Source: Climacium dendroides (taxonomy: Eukaryota > Streptophyta > Bryopsida > Hypnales > Climaciaceae). From it: 64,000 nt of DNA. The DNA lies in NCBI GenBank assembly GCA_950106755.1, contig OX467082.1, positions 7,936,001 through 8,000,000 on the forward strand, written 5' to 3'. The translations under genes were made by a program, and so were the position numbers. The notes under the pieces are model-generated. The model worked only from the letters and a program-made list of their open reading frames with translations, made no database searches and was not told where the DNA came from. Below are positions 24,399-35,598 of the stretch, in pieces (the first letter of the stretch is position 1; every line of letters starts with the position of its first letter).

Positions 24399-25666
24399 CA
24401 TGTTTGGACATTACCTAGGAGTTTCGGATTGAAGGTGTACGATTGGATCTCTTTGTTTGGGTCTCTTAGTTTGGGGTCGCACGATTAGGTCTTGTAGTTG
24501 GGAGGGTTGGATTTCTAGTTCGGAACAAACTTGTGTGGTGTTCTAGATTGGGCATGTGGAGGTTTATTATATATTATTTTACATTTTCAGAATTATCGTG
24601 TTCTTGAATTAAATTGGTGAATCTCAGTTGTACATCAAGGCTTATGTGAATTGTAAAATTGAATTCGGTATTTGGAATTATTGTTGGAATAGAATACATC
24701 TAACTATAATCATTAGGCAGGAACTACTGCTTCATTGTCAGTGTATGATCCCCTATAACGTTGGTATAGTTCCTAGTCTTCATGTATTTTGGAATTTTCC
24801 TGTTGCAACTGGAAGACATGTTATATGTTTCCTATTAATAAGTGCTTTGTGATTTCTGGTCGTCTTACTCTCCATATTCTTTCTGAAGTGGATTTATGAT
24901 TTTAATACCATTGTCCTATTAGCTTTAAAGTGGAGGTGTTTGTGGGCATTTAATAAACTTCTTCTCCAATATAAATTCCCATTGCCACATGGTGAGCAAG
25001 TTATCAATAACAAAAAATTGTGCTAGGTAATATTTTCGTACAGGACATTATCAATTCAAACGTCTAGCATCCATCACTGGACATTGCGATCTACTAGACA
25101 CTACAATCTAACTGACACTATATACTTCCAGACACAATCTGCCGTGATGATTAAAACCCTGATCTCGTTGAATGTATGAGCACCACATTACCAAACTCCT
25201 GAACTGAGCTCCCTGACTCATATTGCACCGGCTTCTTCATCGTACTTGTTCTCATAATCATTGGTGGTTATTTTCCTTCTTTTCGTCAGTCATTAAAGCC
25301 AATGACCGTCATGATTGTTGCCGTTGATATACAAATCTAGTCTAAAATATTAAATGGTTGATTCTCATTGAAATGAAATATTGTACTTTTAATGTTAGTT
25401 ATTGCTGAGAGCACCAAGTGAACATCTCTTAATCTTGCATTCTATTTTTGTATATTTGCACGGATTTCATTTATTACAACTCTAGCGGTCCTCCCTACAT
25501 TCTCAGCGGATTTACGTGTTCTAGAGGGTGTTTCGGTTAATACCAAAGCAACTGAAGCAGTGACACTCAGGTTCACTGAGTTCCTTGTCATATGATTATT
25601 GTAGCTCGTGCGGTATGCGATTGATGCAGTTTTGTGCTTCAGAAGTAGAGTGCATGAAGCGTCTAA
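24399..25666. other. Region upstream of the MULE transposase
   Basis: Mixed AT-rich sequence with only short open frames. It may contain the transposase promoter; I see no clear element. Confidence 0.4.
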
Positions 25667-28600
25667 ATGGAATACAATCAAATGGCAACTGTTAGGGTAA
25701 ATGGTCAAGGGGTTCCAATTTCTTTTCCGATTGGTGATTTGGGATACGCTGTTGTGAGTTCCTCTCGACTAAGTGCTCGCTTTCTTCTTATTGAAAACTC
25801 GTTAGATATTGATGAGGAAGTTTTTGATAGTTCAAGTGGTGAACTCACGCATACTATAGGTCAAGAGCCGATTGTCTCTTCCCCACTGAGGCAGTGGCAT
25901 CTGCATCCGGGTAGGTATTTAGCATATGGCTTATCCAAATCCATGGTTGGAGCACCAACTCTAGAAGGTACCACTAGAATATCTAGCACTAGTACTTTTG
26001 AGACAGCGTTGCTTAACACTGTAAAGATCGAGCCAAGTGTTGAGGTCATTGCCATTGACAGTGATGATTCTGATGGTTCGTCGCCACCCTATAAAGTTCT
26101 ACGACCAACTCTGTCTTTAGGAGTTCATGGGGCATCCTCATCTATCTCGCCTACTCCAGTCTTAGGGACACCATCCTCAACTTCTCGTGGATCCTCTATT
26201 ATTTCATGTCTACAGAAGTTGTGCTACGCCAAAGGTTCTAGGAATCCGTTTAAGAAGGTCGATTGGAACTCAATTAGAGTCTGTGTAGTCCAATTTGTTC
26301 CACCTTTGTTCAATGGTGATGTGATATTTGAATTACCACCCGTCGGAGATGTTTCGGGAATTAACAGTCAGGCTAAGCTTCTCACCGGAATGGAGAAACG
26401 CTACGATGGTCACGTTTGGACAAATCTTCATACGACAAATATAAAGAATGCAGATGGTCTGACATTTCGGTTGGCATCTTGCGTGGGCCACCTACGATGC
26501 GACAACCCGAGTTGTGACTACCTAACTCGAAAGCACCGTGTAGCTCTTATCAACGAGACTGAATGGGATGGTTGTTCTCCTGCTCCATTTGAGGTTTGTG
26601 CCATTCCTCCTATTGGTTCCACTATCACATGCAAGATTTGTGCGACTGCTCCATCGTGTATTGGTAGTTGTCTTGCGAAAATATATTATGTAGTTGGGTC
26701 ACAGGACATGACTCGGGCTTGTGTTCATTTCGGTATTCACAACCACCCTGTGAAAGATGGAGACTGCCGGGACTCCAAGGAGAGAACTCGGTCCTTGATA
26801 TCAGACCAAGTTGAGCGGAACCCCTCTGGAACAAATTCCGCTATTGTCTTGGAGGCTAGCAAGGAGTTCCTTGGAGAGATGCTACTTCGAGCCGAAGGAG
26901 CTACGCCTACCCCATTCGGATTACAAGAATTAATGCCTGTTTTGGAGAAATGCAAATTCATGAGTTCCCCAAGTATTCGCAATGAAGTTAGTACATTCAA
27001 GTACTTCCGCCGCTTTGGAGTCATGGACAGCATCACAAAGCTTCGTGGCTGCAGCAATTGGGCTTTTGTACAAGAGAACAAATTCCCTGGACAGGGATCT
27101 GACTCTGACAAAGTCTTCGTGTTCAAAATGTCAGAGGTTGGCCCTGGAAGTGGCGTAGACTTGGTATCACGTATGCAACCTGGTGGTGACCTTGAGGACG
27201 CATGGATCATGTTTGATCATGTTAGGCGAGTGAAGCTCTAGACTACAATTGCGTGTCATGTTTATGACACAACCTATTGCCGAGTTATGACTATTGCGGT
27301 TTGCGATATGCAATCAGAAGATGTAGTTGCCCAATGCGACTTCTGGAAAAACTTAAACGTCGTGATGGGTAGACATGGAAACACCTTGCCCTATTTTAAA
27401 GGCTTCATGGCTGATTCGGCACAAGCAAACTGGAATGCGGTGCGCATTATTTACGGAAGTGGTGACCCAACAGAGCCCATGCCCAATCGAGAACGTACAT
27501 GTTTATTTCATTGGACTCAGTCAATGGAGAAACACACGAAAGCAGACATTCGCAGTGACCTTCAAGACCAACATCGAAAGTTGTGCAAACAATATAAGGA
27601 TGCAAATTCCTTAGCACAGGCAAAGATTAGGTTTCATGCAATTCGAACGTGGTGGCATTCATCTGGAGCCACAACCGAAGAGGGGCTTCGCCGTTTGGAG
27701 TTGTGGTTAGCGTTTTGGCACTTCCGGTATAGACAATGGGGAGCATTCATGGACACTGTAAGATTCTTAATCATCCTATCCTTCATTTGTTTGTTTTGCC
27801 AAGCTAGGATTCAGATTTTTAGGTTATCTTACATCATTGCTATTCGTTTCTTCCATGAATGCTTCCTGTCTTCAATTATTGAAGTACTTCATGTAACAAC
27901 CCTGCCCTGTAGACGTTCAATCAAGGAAAGAGTGGTACTCTTTATTTGTAATAGTTTTAATCCATGCTCCACAAAACAGGGACTCACTGAAGATGAACTC
28001 GGGCTTGTTCCTACTTGCAACCTCGCGGAGACCGTACATAACAAATGGTTGCAACAATCTGGAAAACGTGGCTCTGATTTGTATGTCGCCACTGTGGATG
28101 ACTATGTTCGGGCGTTCATGCAAATGGTTAGATATTACCAGTTTCTAAAAGGTGAGAAGCCGGGAACTGGTCCAGGAAAAGAAGAGCTCTTGCTTTGTGT
28201 AGCACAGAGATATGCCCAACGTACCGGTAATCCGAAAGGATTGAATGATGCCATGGCATCTGTACCAGGTGTTCAAGAGTACTGCACTAGGAAGCCCCAT
28301 TTGGAAGGCGAGGAAGTTTTTGGATCTGAGAAGCGAATGCCCAATCTTCCACCTGGTTCTGAATATGATTCACATCGTCCCGACAAAGTGAATTTCTCTC
28401 GACCCCGTGTTGGAACAAGGGCCACCCCTGCACCCACATCGGTCATTTCCTTGGATCGGATTTCTGAAGAATCATGGCCTATGACGCATGAAGATTATCC
28501 GGATTTGTTGGAATCACCTAAGACAAGGTCAATTCCTTCAACTGAGGTGGCCTCCCATGTGAGGACTGTTCAAGAAATAGTTTGTGATGAGTCTGAATGG

Positions 28601-29446
28601 CATATTGCCCGCTTGCCTAAGACGTCTTCAAAGGCATGTTTTGCATTGCAGGCCATTACGCGAAAAAAGTGTGTTGCAAAGATAGTGCAAGGCAATAGGG
28701 GAACAGCTGCACCTACATATACCGGCAGCATGGACAACTATAAGAAAAATAGGATTGAGAGAATGCAATTTTTTTTCTGCAATGATGATATATCGCGGTG
28801 CGTCAAAGGTTCTCGACGGAAATGGGTTTTATCAAAACCGGAAGTACCAGACATATGGCCGGTGCAAGTTGGAACCAATCTTACGCCTAAAGAGATCCTA
28901 GATCTTCAAAATGCAGGGTTCTGTCTTCCGCAGCGTCTTGAAATTTCCCCTCGTAGGCTATTTGGAAATCATGATCTGCCACTTGATGTTTTGGGACTTC
29001 AAGTTCCAGAGTCACCTGCAGAGCACCCTAGCACACGGTCAGGAAAGAAGATTCGGAGGAATCCAAAAGCACCTACAACAAAGCAAGCAAACAATTGCGC
29101 CTCCGCACTTACAATGAAAGCAGTGGTTCGTGAAGTTACTATGGTACCGCATCCAGGCTTTGGATGCATCATTGCCCTGGACTCAGGTACATCGCCTGCC
29201 ATTGAATGTTACATGATCACTGTAAGTGCATTCCCTGAATGCACTTGCCCTTATTTCAAGGAGATGGCAACAAAGGCTCTAGGAAAAAGAGGGCAATGGG
29301 CTAATTGCAAGCACTTGTACTTTTTGTTCACTGGAGTTTGCCAATTGGATGCAGAAGTAGATCTTTTTATTCATGCTCCAAGCTTTAGCTTTAACGAAGT
29401 GAAATGCATACTTCAGAGTGGTATCTTGAAGCTTAAATCCAATTAG
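25667..29446 (+). pseudogene. Mutator-like (MULE) transposase with GCM/WRKY-like zinc finger and SWIM finger
   Basis: Two open frames in the same phase (25667-27241 and 27287-29446) are separated only by TAG at 27239-27241; the bases after it still encode family sequence (TTIACHVYDTTYCRVMTIAV). Codons about 271-365 form a Cys/His region (CDNPSCDY .. CKIC .. HFGIHNHPV) like GCM1/WRKY fingers of MULEs. The core shows FMADSAQANW and CLFHWTQSMEKH, as in MULE catalytic domains. Near codon 1117 is CTCPYF .. WANCKHLYFLF, a SWIM finger. A 222-bp GT-AG intron (27758-27979) has a length divisible by three and no stop, so the unspliced frame is also open. Joined length is about 1185 codons. The protein would cut and paste DNA bearing matching ends, probably those of the surrounding insertion. 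With one nonsense codon it is probably inactive, unless read through. Confidence 0.8.
27758..27979 (+). other. In-frame, stop-free intron in the transposase gene
   Basis: GTAAGATTC donor and ACAAAACAG acceptor remove a hydrophobic, family-unlike stretch (FLIILSFICLFC..) and join MDTV-side sequence directly to GLTEDELGLV. The length is 222 = 3 x 74. Confidence 0.75.
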
Positions 29447-29806
29447 TATACATTTCTACTTCTTGCCGGTTGGTGCTAGCATATTGTAGTGTAGCTTTGG
29501 ATGATGTGCTCCAAACTTGTTTCATGTAAGAATTGTAGTGAGACTAAAAGGGCCACTACTTCATTTCAATTGTCATTTGTCCATTGCACCTTGCACTATC
29601 ATGCATTCGTGCATGATTGCCCATCCACACTCTCTAGTATGATTTGTATATATATCTGGATATAAAATATTCATAGAGGGTTGTTTAGATTGTTATTGAT
29701 AATTGCAACAAAATAAAATGGCCTTCCCTCGTCCCAATCCACTAAAAATGACCTTGCCTGAATTCCCTTTTCACAATGAATGGAGTAGGACAACGGCAAA
29801 CTTCTA
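29447..29806. other. 3' flank of the transposase
   Basis: No gene. AT-rich with a TA-rich patch near 29650. Confidence 0.4.
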
Positions 29807-29880
29807 AATGCATAAGGTGACCACCTCTAAGGTTCCTCTCGGTACTGAGAGGTAATCTAGAGGTGGTCACCTTATGCATT
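29807..29880. repeat. Nested hairpin containing the CTCTCGG palindrome
   Basis: A 23-bp perfect inverted repeat (29807-29829 and 29858-29880, AATGCATAAGGTGACCACCT followed by CTA, and its complement) encloses CCTCTCGGTACTGAGAGG at 29835-29852. This is a long two-step hairpin and the ninth copy of the palindrome family in the insertion. Confidence 0.9.
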
Positions 29881-31540
29881 CAAAATTCTGCAACATTTAT
29901 CTAAACTTGCTATGGTTGTAAACCCATTTTTTATTAGCACTATCTCATGCTAGCATTGGTAGAAGTTGTCTTCCCTTGCAATACATATGAGTACTAATTA
30001 TTGATGACATGATTGCAAACATAATTGAAATGCATTATTATCAATAGGAAGTTTGGCAACATGCTAATGCCTTTTATATGATAAATTGGTAAAGTGGTCG
30101 CGCATGGATGAACTTAATTAATCACCCTAAACCCTATCACATGGAAATGATAGCCTAATTCCAAGCCTTCTAACTACGGTTGTTCAATAGTTTAAGTAAA
30201 ATTGTTCACCTAACCATACATTTAACAATACAATAAGCAGATGTCCATCCAGCAAAAGAAAGTTACCCTAAACCCTAAATATAATCCTCCTAAAAAATTT
30301 AACAGATATTCTATAAACAGGCCATGAAGGCAATCATAAATACCCTAAACCTTGAACCTTCACCCTAGAAGTATGCCTTTCTTTCACCTTTAAAGGAGCA
30401 GTTCTACTAGTTCACAGTCTGAGGTCCACAATTACATTGAGATCTTAAAACCACAGCTATAGGGGGCACACCTAAACCCTAAAACCGTGGTGAAAGGTTA
30501 TATTATGTGGCTTGATACCACGGTTATAGGTTCACACCCAAATAATCTTTTTGGTGTAGATTTCGGGTCTCCTGTCTTGGATCCACGGTGATAGGTCCAT
30601 TTTCACGGTCATGGGGGCATGAATATAAAGTCATCATGTTCTACTTTGTAAAACTTTGGAAGGCCAATCCTTGAAGAAAACAAACTCCTTTCTCCCTCCC
30701 ATGCCGTTGATCTGGATATGGGTAGGGATACTATACACAGACAAATACGATATAATATAGACCCGATCCAGATACGAGAATCAAGATATAGTTCAAATAC
30801 AATACAAATATAGTACGGTACAGATATGAGATACGATATATAGTTCAAATGCAATATAAATACAATACAATGTAGATACAAAATATGAGGTACGGATACG
30901 GATATATCCCATATCAAATGTTATCCCTAGCCCCACCTGAAAATTAGAGAAGGGGGGGAGAGGGGGAAACGAGAAATTTAATATACCAAAAATTTGAGCT
31001 TATTGCCTTATTGGTGGGAGGTAGAAAAAATCAATTTCATTTTTTTTTGGGAGTGGATAGGGAGACATTCTCACTATCCACTCAAAAGATAGGCCACTAA
31101 GCTTTGGCACATGAACCAATAAATTGATATAGCATTAAAAGACCGATCCCCTACACAAATTGGTTTGTCATAATCCCACCGTAGAGGTGTCCAATGTCAT
31201 TGTTGAAGTTACTCACCAACAATAACAAATAATTCTTCTAAGTTCAATGAATATAACCCTTCCCTCCATGTGGTCAATGGTCATAAAATATTTTCACACA
31301 TATTCAAATATTAGTCCACCCTAAACTTTTGAGGGTAGACTTTTTAAATCCCCAAATTTTTAGACTGGATTTTTTATTACCCCCAAAGTATGTTGATTTA
31401 TGGAAAAAAGGCCCAAAACTTATAGTCGACTTTTGAAAGTAAACACCCAAATTTAATAAAATAAATAAATAAATAAATACCCTAAAACCGCACCAAATTA
31501 CAGAAAAAGGCCCTAAATCCATGCTCCATGCTCCAATTCC
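29881..31540. other. Repeat-rich right part of the insertion
   Basis: No gene. At 30430-30620 four variants of CCACGGT(T/G)ATAGGT occur. At 30720-30930 is a GATACGATATA-like degenerate simple repeat. Near 31460 is an AAAT microsatellite. Telomere-like CCTAAACCCTA units occur in scattered single copies at 30120-30350 and 30470. Confidence 0.5.
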
Positions 31541-31590
31541 ACGCTCTACGCTCTACGCTCTTGCTCTACGCTCGTATACTAGCTTCGTTG
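31522..31590 (-). repeat. Right end of insertion: GAGCG/GAGCAT subterminal repeats and TIR
   Basis: Read inward from 31590: imperfect TIR (31590-31569), then GAGCGTAGAGCGTAGAGCGT and GGAGCATGGAGCATGG. The left end has similar, less regular GAGCGGCGAGC motifs. Confidence 0.6.
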
Positions 31591-33105
31591 AGTATGGCAC
31601 TACTAGAGATGGAGTTCCCACCGTCTTTTTTTGACATTATGACACACCTTCCATATCACCTAGTCCAAGAATTAGACTTGTGTGGCCCTGTTAGCACAAG
31701 GTGGATGTATTCAGTTGAAAGGTATATGAAAACATTGAAGAATTATGTCCAGAGTATGGCTAGACCAGAGGCTTGCATGGCAGAAGGGTACTTGAAGGAA
31801 GAATGCCTTGGCTTTGTTACAGAGTATTTGCAAGGATTTGATGTTGTCAAGAGGCGCGTCTGGGATGCAGAGGAGGAATTTGGTGATGCTGAAGAAGTTC
31901 TAGAGGGTGCGGGTCGACAGTTTGTAATGTCTACTGCACTGCGGGATGCAGCACATAATTATGTACTGAACAATGTTGCCATTTTGGAGCCACTTGTGAA
32001 GTAAGTTTGACTAGCCTGTTCATCTTTTATAATCTGATTAGTAGAACAAAGATACGGAAGTTCAATGCAATTGGTTGCAGTAGCAGCGATGGAACTAGAA
32101 TGCAATTGGTTTTAATAATCTTGTGCAACTGAAATGTAACTATCATGCGACTATAATGCAACTGAAATGTAACTATAATGCAACTGAAATGTAACTATAA
32201 TGCAACTGACATGCAACTATCAGGCGACTATAATGCAACTGAAATGCAACTACCATGCAACAATAGTGATTGTCAGGTGTCCAGGGATGTCTTCGGTGAG
32301 CATTTGCAGTTGTATCTAATTAGGCTACAACAAATTGTAACAATGTTAGTTTTAACTTCTTTCATGCACTTGCAGGAAGTGGAAGGAGGATTGTCAAATG
32401 GATTCAAGCACCGCACCACTTGATGTGTGGATAAAAACGGTTGTTCGCAATAATGACATTGATGCACACAGTTCTGAAGATAGAGATAGGATATTATTAT
32501 CCACAAAACCATCGCAAAAGGCACTTCGATATTCTCGTATGAAAGCTTTTGGAAACCATTTCAGGGTGGATGACGATGCATCCAACCAATTTCAAACATA
32601 CGATTGCGGGGTTGCATCTGTATTCCAAATTCCAACTTCTGATCTTCGAGATGTGTCAGGTCACTATGTTGGAGTACTAAAAGATATTTTGAAATTAGAC
32701 TATGGGTCTCTTAGCAACCCTGTGATACTAATGCGATGTGAATGGGTGAAGAAAACAGACAATCGACGAAATGCAACATACATTCGAGATGAGGCTGGTT
32801 TTCTTGTAGTGAACTTCCACCACAAAATGCGTATGATGCTGGATCCTTTCATATTTTCAAGCCAGGCAACCCAAGTGTTCTTTGCTGATGATGTAAGGAA
32901 AGAAGGTTGGAAAGTAGTATTGCATAAAGAAGCTCGTGCTCGACGACAATTTGTAGACACATCAGATGTATTCGTGAGTACCAATATACAAGCTTCTGGT
33001 TTAGCTACTCCAGAGGATGTGCCTCCTCTACCTACTGTTCCATCTTTGGTTGGAGCTATAGAGTTATCTGCAGAGGATAGTCTTTTAGCATGTGCAAGAT
33101 ATTGA
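31591..33105 (+). pseudogene. CACTA transposase, 3' portion (DUF4218 and DUF4216 regions)
   Basis: Continues the gene interrupted at 8161. Exon 31591-32000 has ALLEMEFPPSFFDIMTHLPY, HLVQELDLCGPVSTRWMYSV, ERYMKTLKNYV and MAEGYLKEECLGF (DUF4218-type). The intron is 32001-32375. Exon 32376-33105 begins within KWKEDCQMDSS and includes GNHFRVDDDASNQFQTYDCG and MRCEWVKKT (DUF4216-type), ending at a TGA. These domains sit downstream of TNP2 in plant CACTA proteins. Function of the domains is unknown. No lesion is seen in this half apart from separation from its N-terminus. Confidence 0.9.
32090..32265 (-). repeat. ATGCAACTGAAATGTAACTATA array in CACTA intron
   Basis: About ten 12-15-bp units (TGCAACTGAAATG / TGTAACTATAA), reverse-oriented relatives of the motif at 7240-7460 and 33530-33830. 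Confidence 0.75.
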
Positions 33106-33529
33106 CACCATTTATTTCCAAAAAAATGGTGATTTTTAAGTTTGAAAGTTTCTTTGTATGTTGTGTCCTTCATTTCAAATAGACTTAATGCACTAACGCA
33201 TGCAATTGTCTGCCCTCTATTGAAGAGAAAAGTGAGTAGAAATGAAGTGAACCTTTATAAATTATAGATGAATAATATCACAGAGGCATACTTATTTGAT
33301 CTTATGAAGTATGCAGCTTGAATGGCTCTAAACCAGCTTCAAATACAAAAATCATAGGTTGCATCTCATAGTGAACTCATAGTAAACTTACAATCACAAT
33401 TGTCTAGCAAAGTAAGGATGCAACTACAACTCATATGAAATAAGTACTAAAGCATTTTGACTAAGAACTCTAACTATCTTTGTTTTGTAATCAAACTATA
33501 GTCATTATGTTGTTGAATTTTAGTGTAAT
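33106..33529. other. 3' flank of the CACTA gene
   Basis: AT-rich; no gene. Leads into the subterminal motif array. Confidence 0.5.
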
Positions 33530-34112
33530 TGTAGCCAAAGTCTACTTCTTATGTAGTGGAACCGTAGTTGTTTTTTAGTTGCATTGCAGTCTTCTTGTAG
33601 TTGCACTGTAGTCATTTTCTAGTTGTATTGCAATTGTTCTCTAAGTTGCATTTCAGTCGTTTCTTAGTTGCACTATAGTCGATTTTCAGTCATGTTCTAG
33701 TTGCATTGCAATTGTTTTGTAGTTGCATTTGAATCGTTTTTTAGTTGCACTGTAGTCGGGTTCTAGTTGCATTTGAGTCATTTCTGAGTTGCAATGTTGC
33801 CATTTTTAGTTGCAGCGTACTAATTAGTTTGTTTTCTGTAATTGGAGTGACTACATTTTTCCACGGTGGACTCCACTTCGTGGATAGCTGCCTACATGGA
33901 CAACTGTGATGAATATTGGATGTAGAATACCTCCTGTCTGTTCTTCTGTTACAGTATCGTAACCCTATTCTTCATTTTCCAACTACTTTGCGACTACAAC
34001 TACATCCACGTCAAATTTGATGCAAATACAGAGGGCTATAGTCGCAATACAATTGTATAGGACACATAGTCGCATCACAGTCGGTTGCAACGGACGCGTT
34101 TTTCTTCTAGTG
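33530..34112 (+). mobile_element. CACTA 3' subterminal array and terminus (..TTCTTCTAGTG)
   Basis: Over 15 copies of AGTTGCA(T/C)TG.AGTC between 33530 and 33830, with more toward 34085 (CATAGTCGCATCACAGTCGG). The element ends in CGCGTTTTTCTTCTAGTG; its complement starts CACTAGAAGAAAAACGCG, the diagnostic CACTA terminus. At 34113 the sequence switches to CCGG-rich retroelement gag. Confidence 0.8.
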
Positions 34113-35598
34113 ATTGTTCTTCCGCATGTCCGTATTCCTGGCAGTTTTGGCAGGGAAGGATCCGTGGTGCGCCTTGCCCTATTCCCTTGTTTGGACAGGA
34201 ATTGGCATAGTGTCCTGGTTTCCCACAACCATAACAAATCACCACTTGTCTATCCGGGTAACCAGGCGGTCTCATTGGCTGTTGCATCATCATCCCTTGA
34301 CTTGATCCGGGTAAAAAGTTCCGGTTCAACATGTTGGAACGGATCGGAACAGCGATCCCCTTCCCCCTTGCATAAGTTGGTTGAACCTGATAAACTTCTT
34401 CCTCCTCTTCCGCCATGGTGTAGTACATTTCTTCTTCAGGATACACATAGTGAACCTACTTCGATGGAGTCCGTGGACATTCACTCGGGTAGTGACCCGG
34501 TTCTCCACATCGTCTGCACCAGACATTGGATCGGAAAGTCGGAACAATCCGTCTCGGTTTCCGGTTCTCTGCAAGGTTGACTTTGATCGCCTCCAGAGAC
34601 TCCTGAATGCTCTTCATCATCTTCTTTGAATCCGTATCCTCCGCCTTCACCTTGATAGTGGTCTTTTCTCGTTGGTTCCGTCTTGATGAACGCGGAGGGG
34701 GTGAAACATTCCTCTCTTCATCTGAACTAGAAAAATCCGGATCCGATACTTCCGTTCCGGATGTATCAGAGCTGCTTTCCGAGTCCGAAGTCTTCCTCCG
34801 GTGCTTCAACTTCCGGTTGCCCTTCTTGTTCCGGTCTTTCTCCTTCTTCTCACTTCTTCTCAGGGACTTCTGAAGTGACTGTGCCGAGTTCTCGTAGTTG
34901 GCTGCCGCATCCATAGCCTCCCTTAGTGTCCTTGGCCGTGTCTGCCGGATTAGAAATCCCATGGATTCTGGTAATCTGGCCAAGTACCATTCCACTTGTA
35001 AGTTTGGTGCGATTTCAGTAGTCAACTTCTGCATCAGTGCCTTTACTCTCTGTCCATACTTTCGTACGGATTCCGTTGACTTCATCGTGAGCGTGCTCAG
35101 CCGTCCCAGCGCTCTGGCTTCTTCTCCTACTTCCCGGAAAGCTTGCAAGAAATCCGCCTTCATCCGGTCCCAGTCATTCCGGATTGGATCCGGAACATCT
35201 TGGTACCATTTGAGGGCTTCTCCTTTTAGCAATCCTTGGAAAATTCTTCTCTGGGCCGCCTCATTCTCTTGATTGGCGAGTGCAGTAGACTGAAACTTGT
35301 ACACCCATTCATCCGCATCCTGACTCCCGTCTCCCTTGAAGCGTTTGTATCGTAACCGGGTCATGTTGTTCTCCTCGTTGAACTCCGACTCTTCTCTTTC
35401 CGGTTCAGATCCGTGCTCGGAAACTGGAGGCGTGTGTTCCGGTCTTGGACTTTCGCTTGAATCCCTTAGTAAAGGAGTTGGTCGATCTTCTGGATCCGAG
35501 AAATCCAGATCACTCAAATTTGGCGCAGCCGATCCTTCCGCTTGATGAATCTCTCTTTCCCGTTCCGCCTTCCTTTCGCTTCTTGTCCTTCTTCTCAT
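34113..35598 (-). pseudogene. LTR-retroelement gag, broken by a stop and by the CACTA end
   Basis: Gag of a plant LTR retroelement (Ty3-like style), which packages element RNA. A 380-residue frame (35598-34456) has the capsid-like region (RIFQGLLKGEALKWYQD, MKADFLQAFREV, YLARLPESM), a Lys/Ser-rich linker, and zinc knuckle CRRCGEPGHYPSEC. TAG at 34456-34458 interrupts it. The same frame continues with a second knuckle CYGCGKPGHYANSC and a third, CQNCQEYGHAEEQ, which loses its last Cys exactly where the CACTA terminus begins. No protease, reverse transcriptase or integrase is in the window. Base composition (many TTCCGGTT/CCGGA words) differs sharply from the AT-rich surroundings. Confidence 0.85.

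Larger units (their letters stand above)
8162..31590 (+). mobile_element. ~23.4-kb insertion in the CACTA gene; giant Mutator-like element
   Basis: The CACTA frame breaks at 8161 and resumes at 31591. The 10-bp sequence AGTATGGCAC is present on both sides (8152-8161 and 31591-31600). Deleting 8162-31600 gives an uninterrupted frame (GAA AGT ATG GCA CTA CTA GAG). The two ends read inward as GGGGAATGCTGGTATGCGAG and CAACGAAGCTAGTATACGAG, with CG next in both: 13 of 15 bases agree at inward positions 8-22, but the outermost 7 do not. Both ends continue into GAGCG/GAGC-rich sequence. A 10-bp target duplication and an internal MULE transposase (25667-29446) fit a Mutator-like element. Contents: a NAP1 fragment, a citrate synthase fragment, the ParB-MTase gene and the transposase. 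It could also be several nested insertions. Confidence 0.7.

Noticed and set aside
27242..27286. Two separate genes at 25667-27241 and 27287-29446
   Set aside because: Same frame, and family sequence continues between them; one TAG in one transposase explains it better.
30120..30480. CCCTAAACCCTA motifs as interstitial telomere
   Set aside because: Only scattered single or double units with other sequence between them, not a tandem array.
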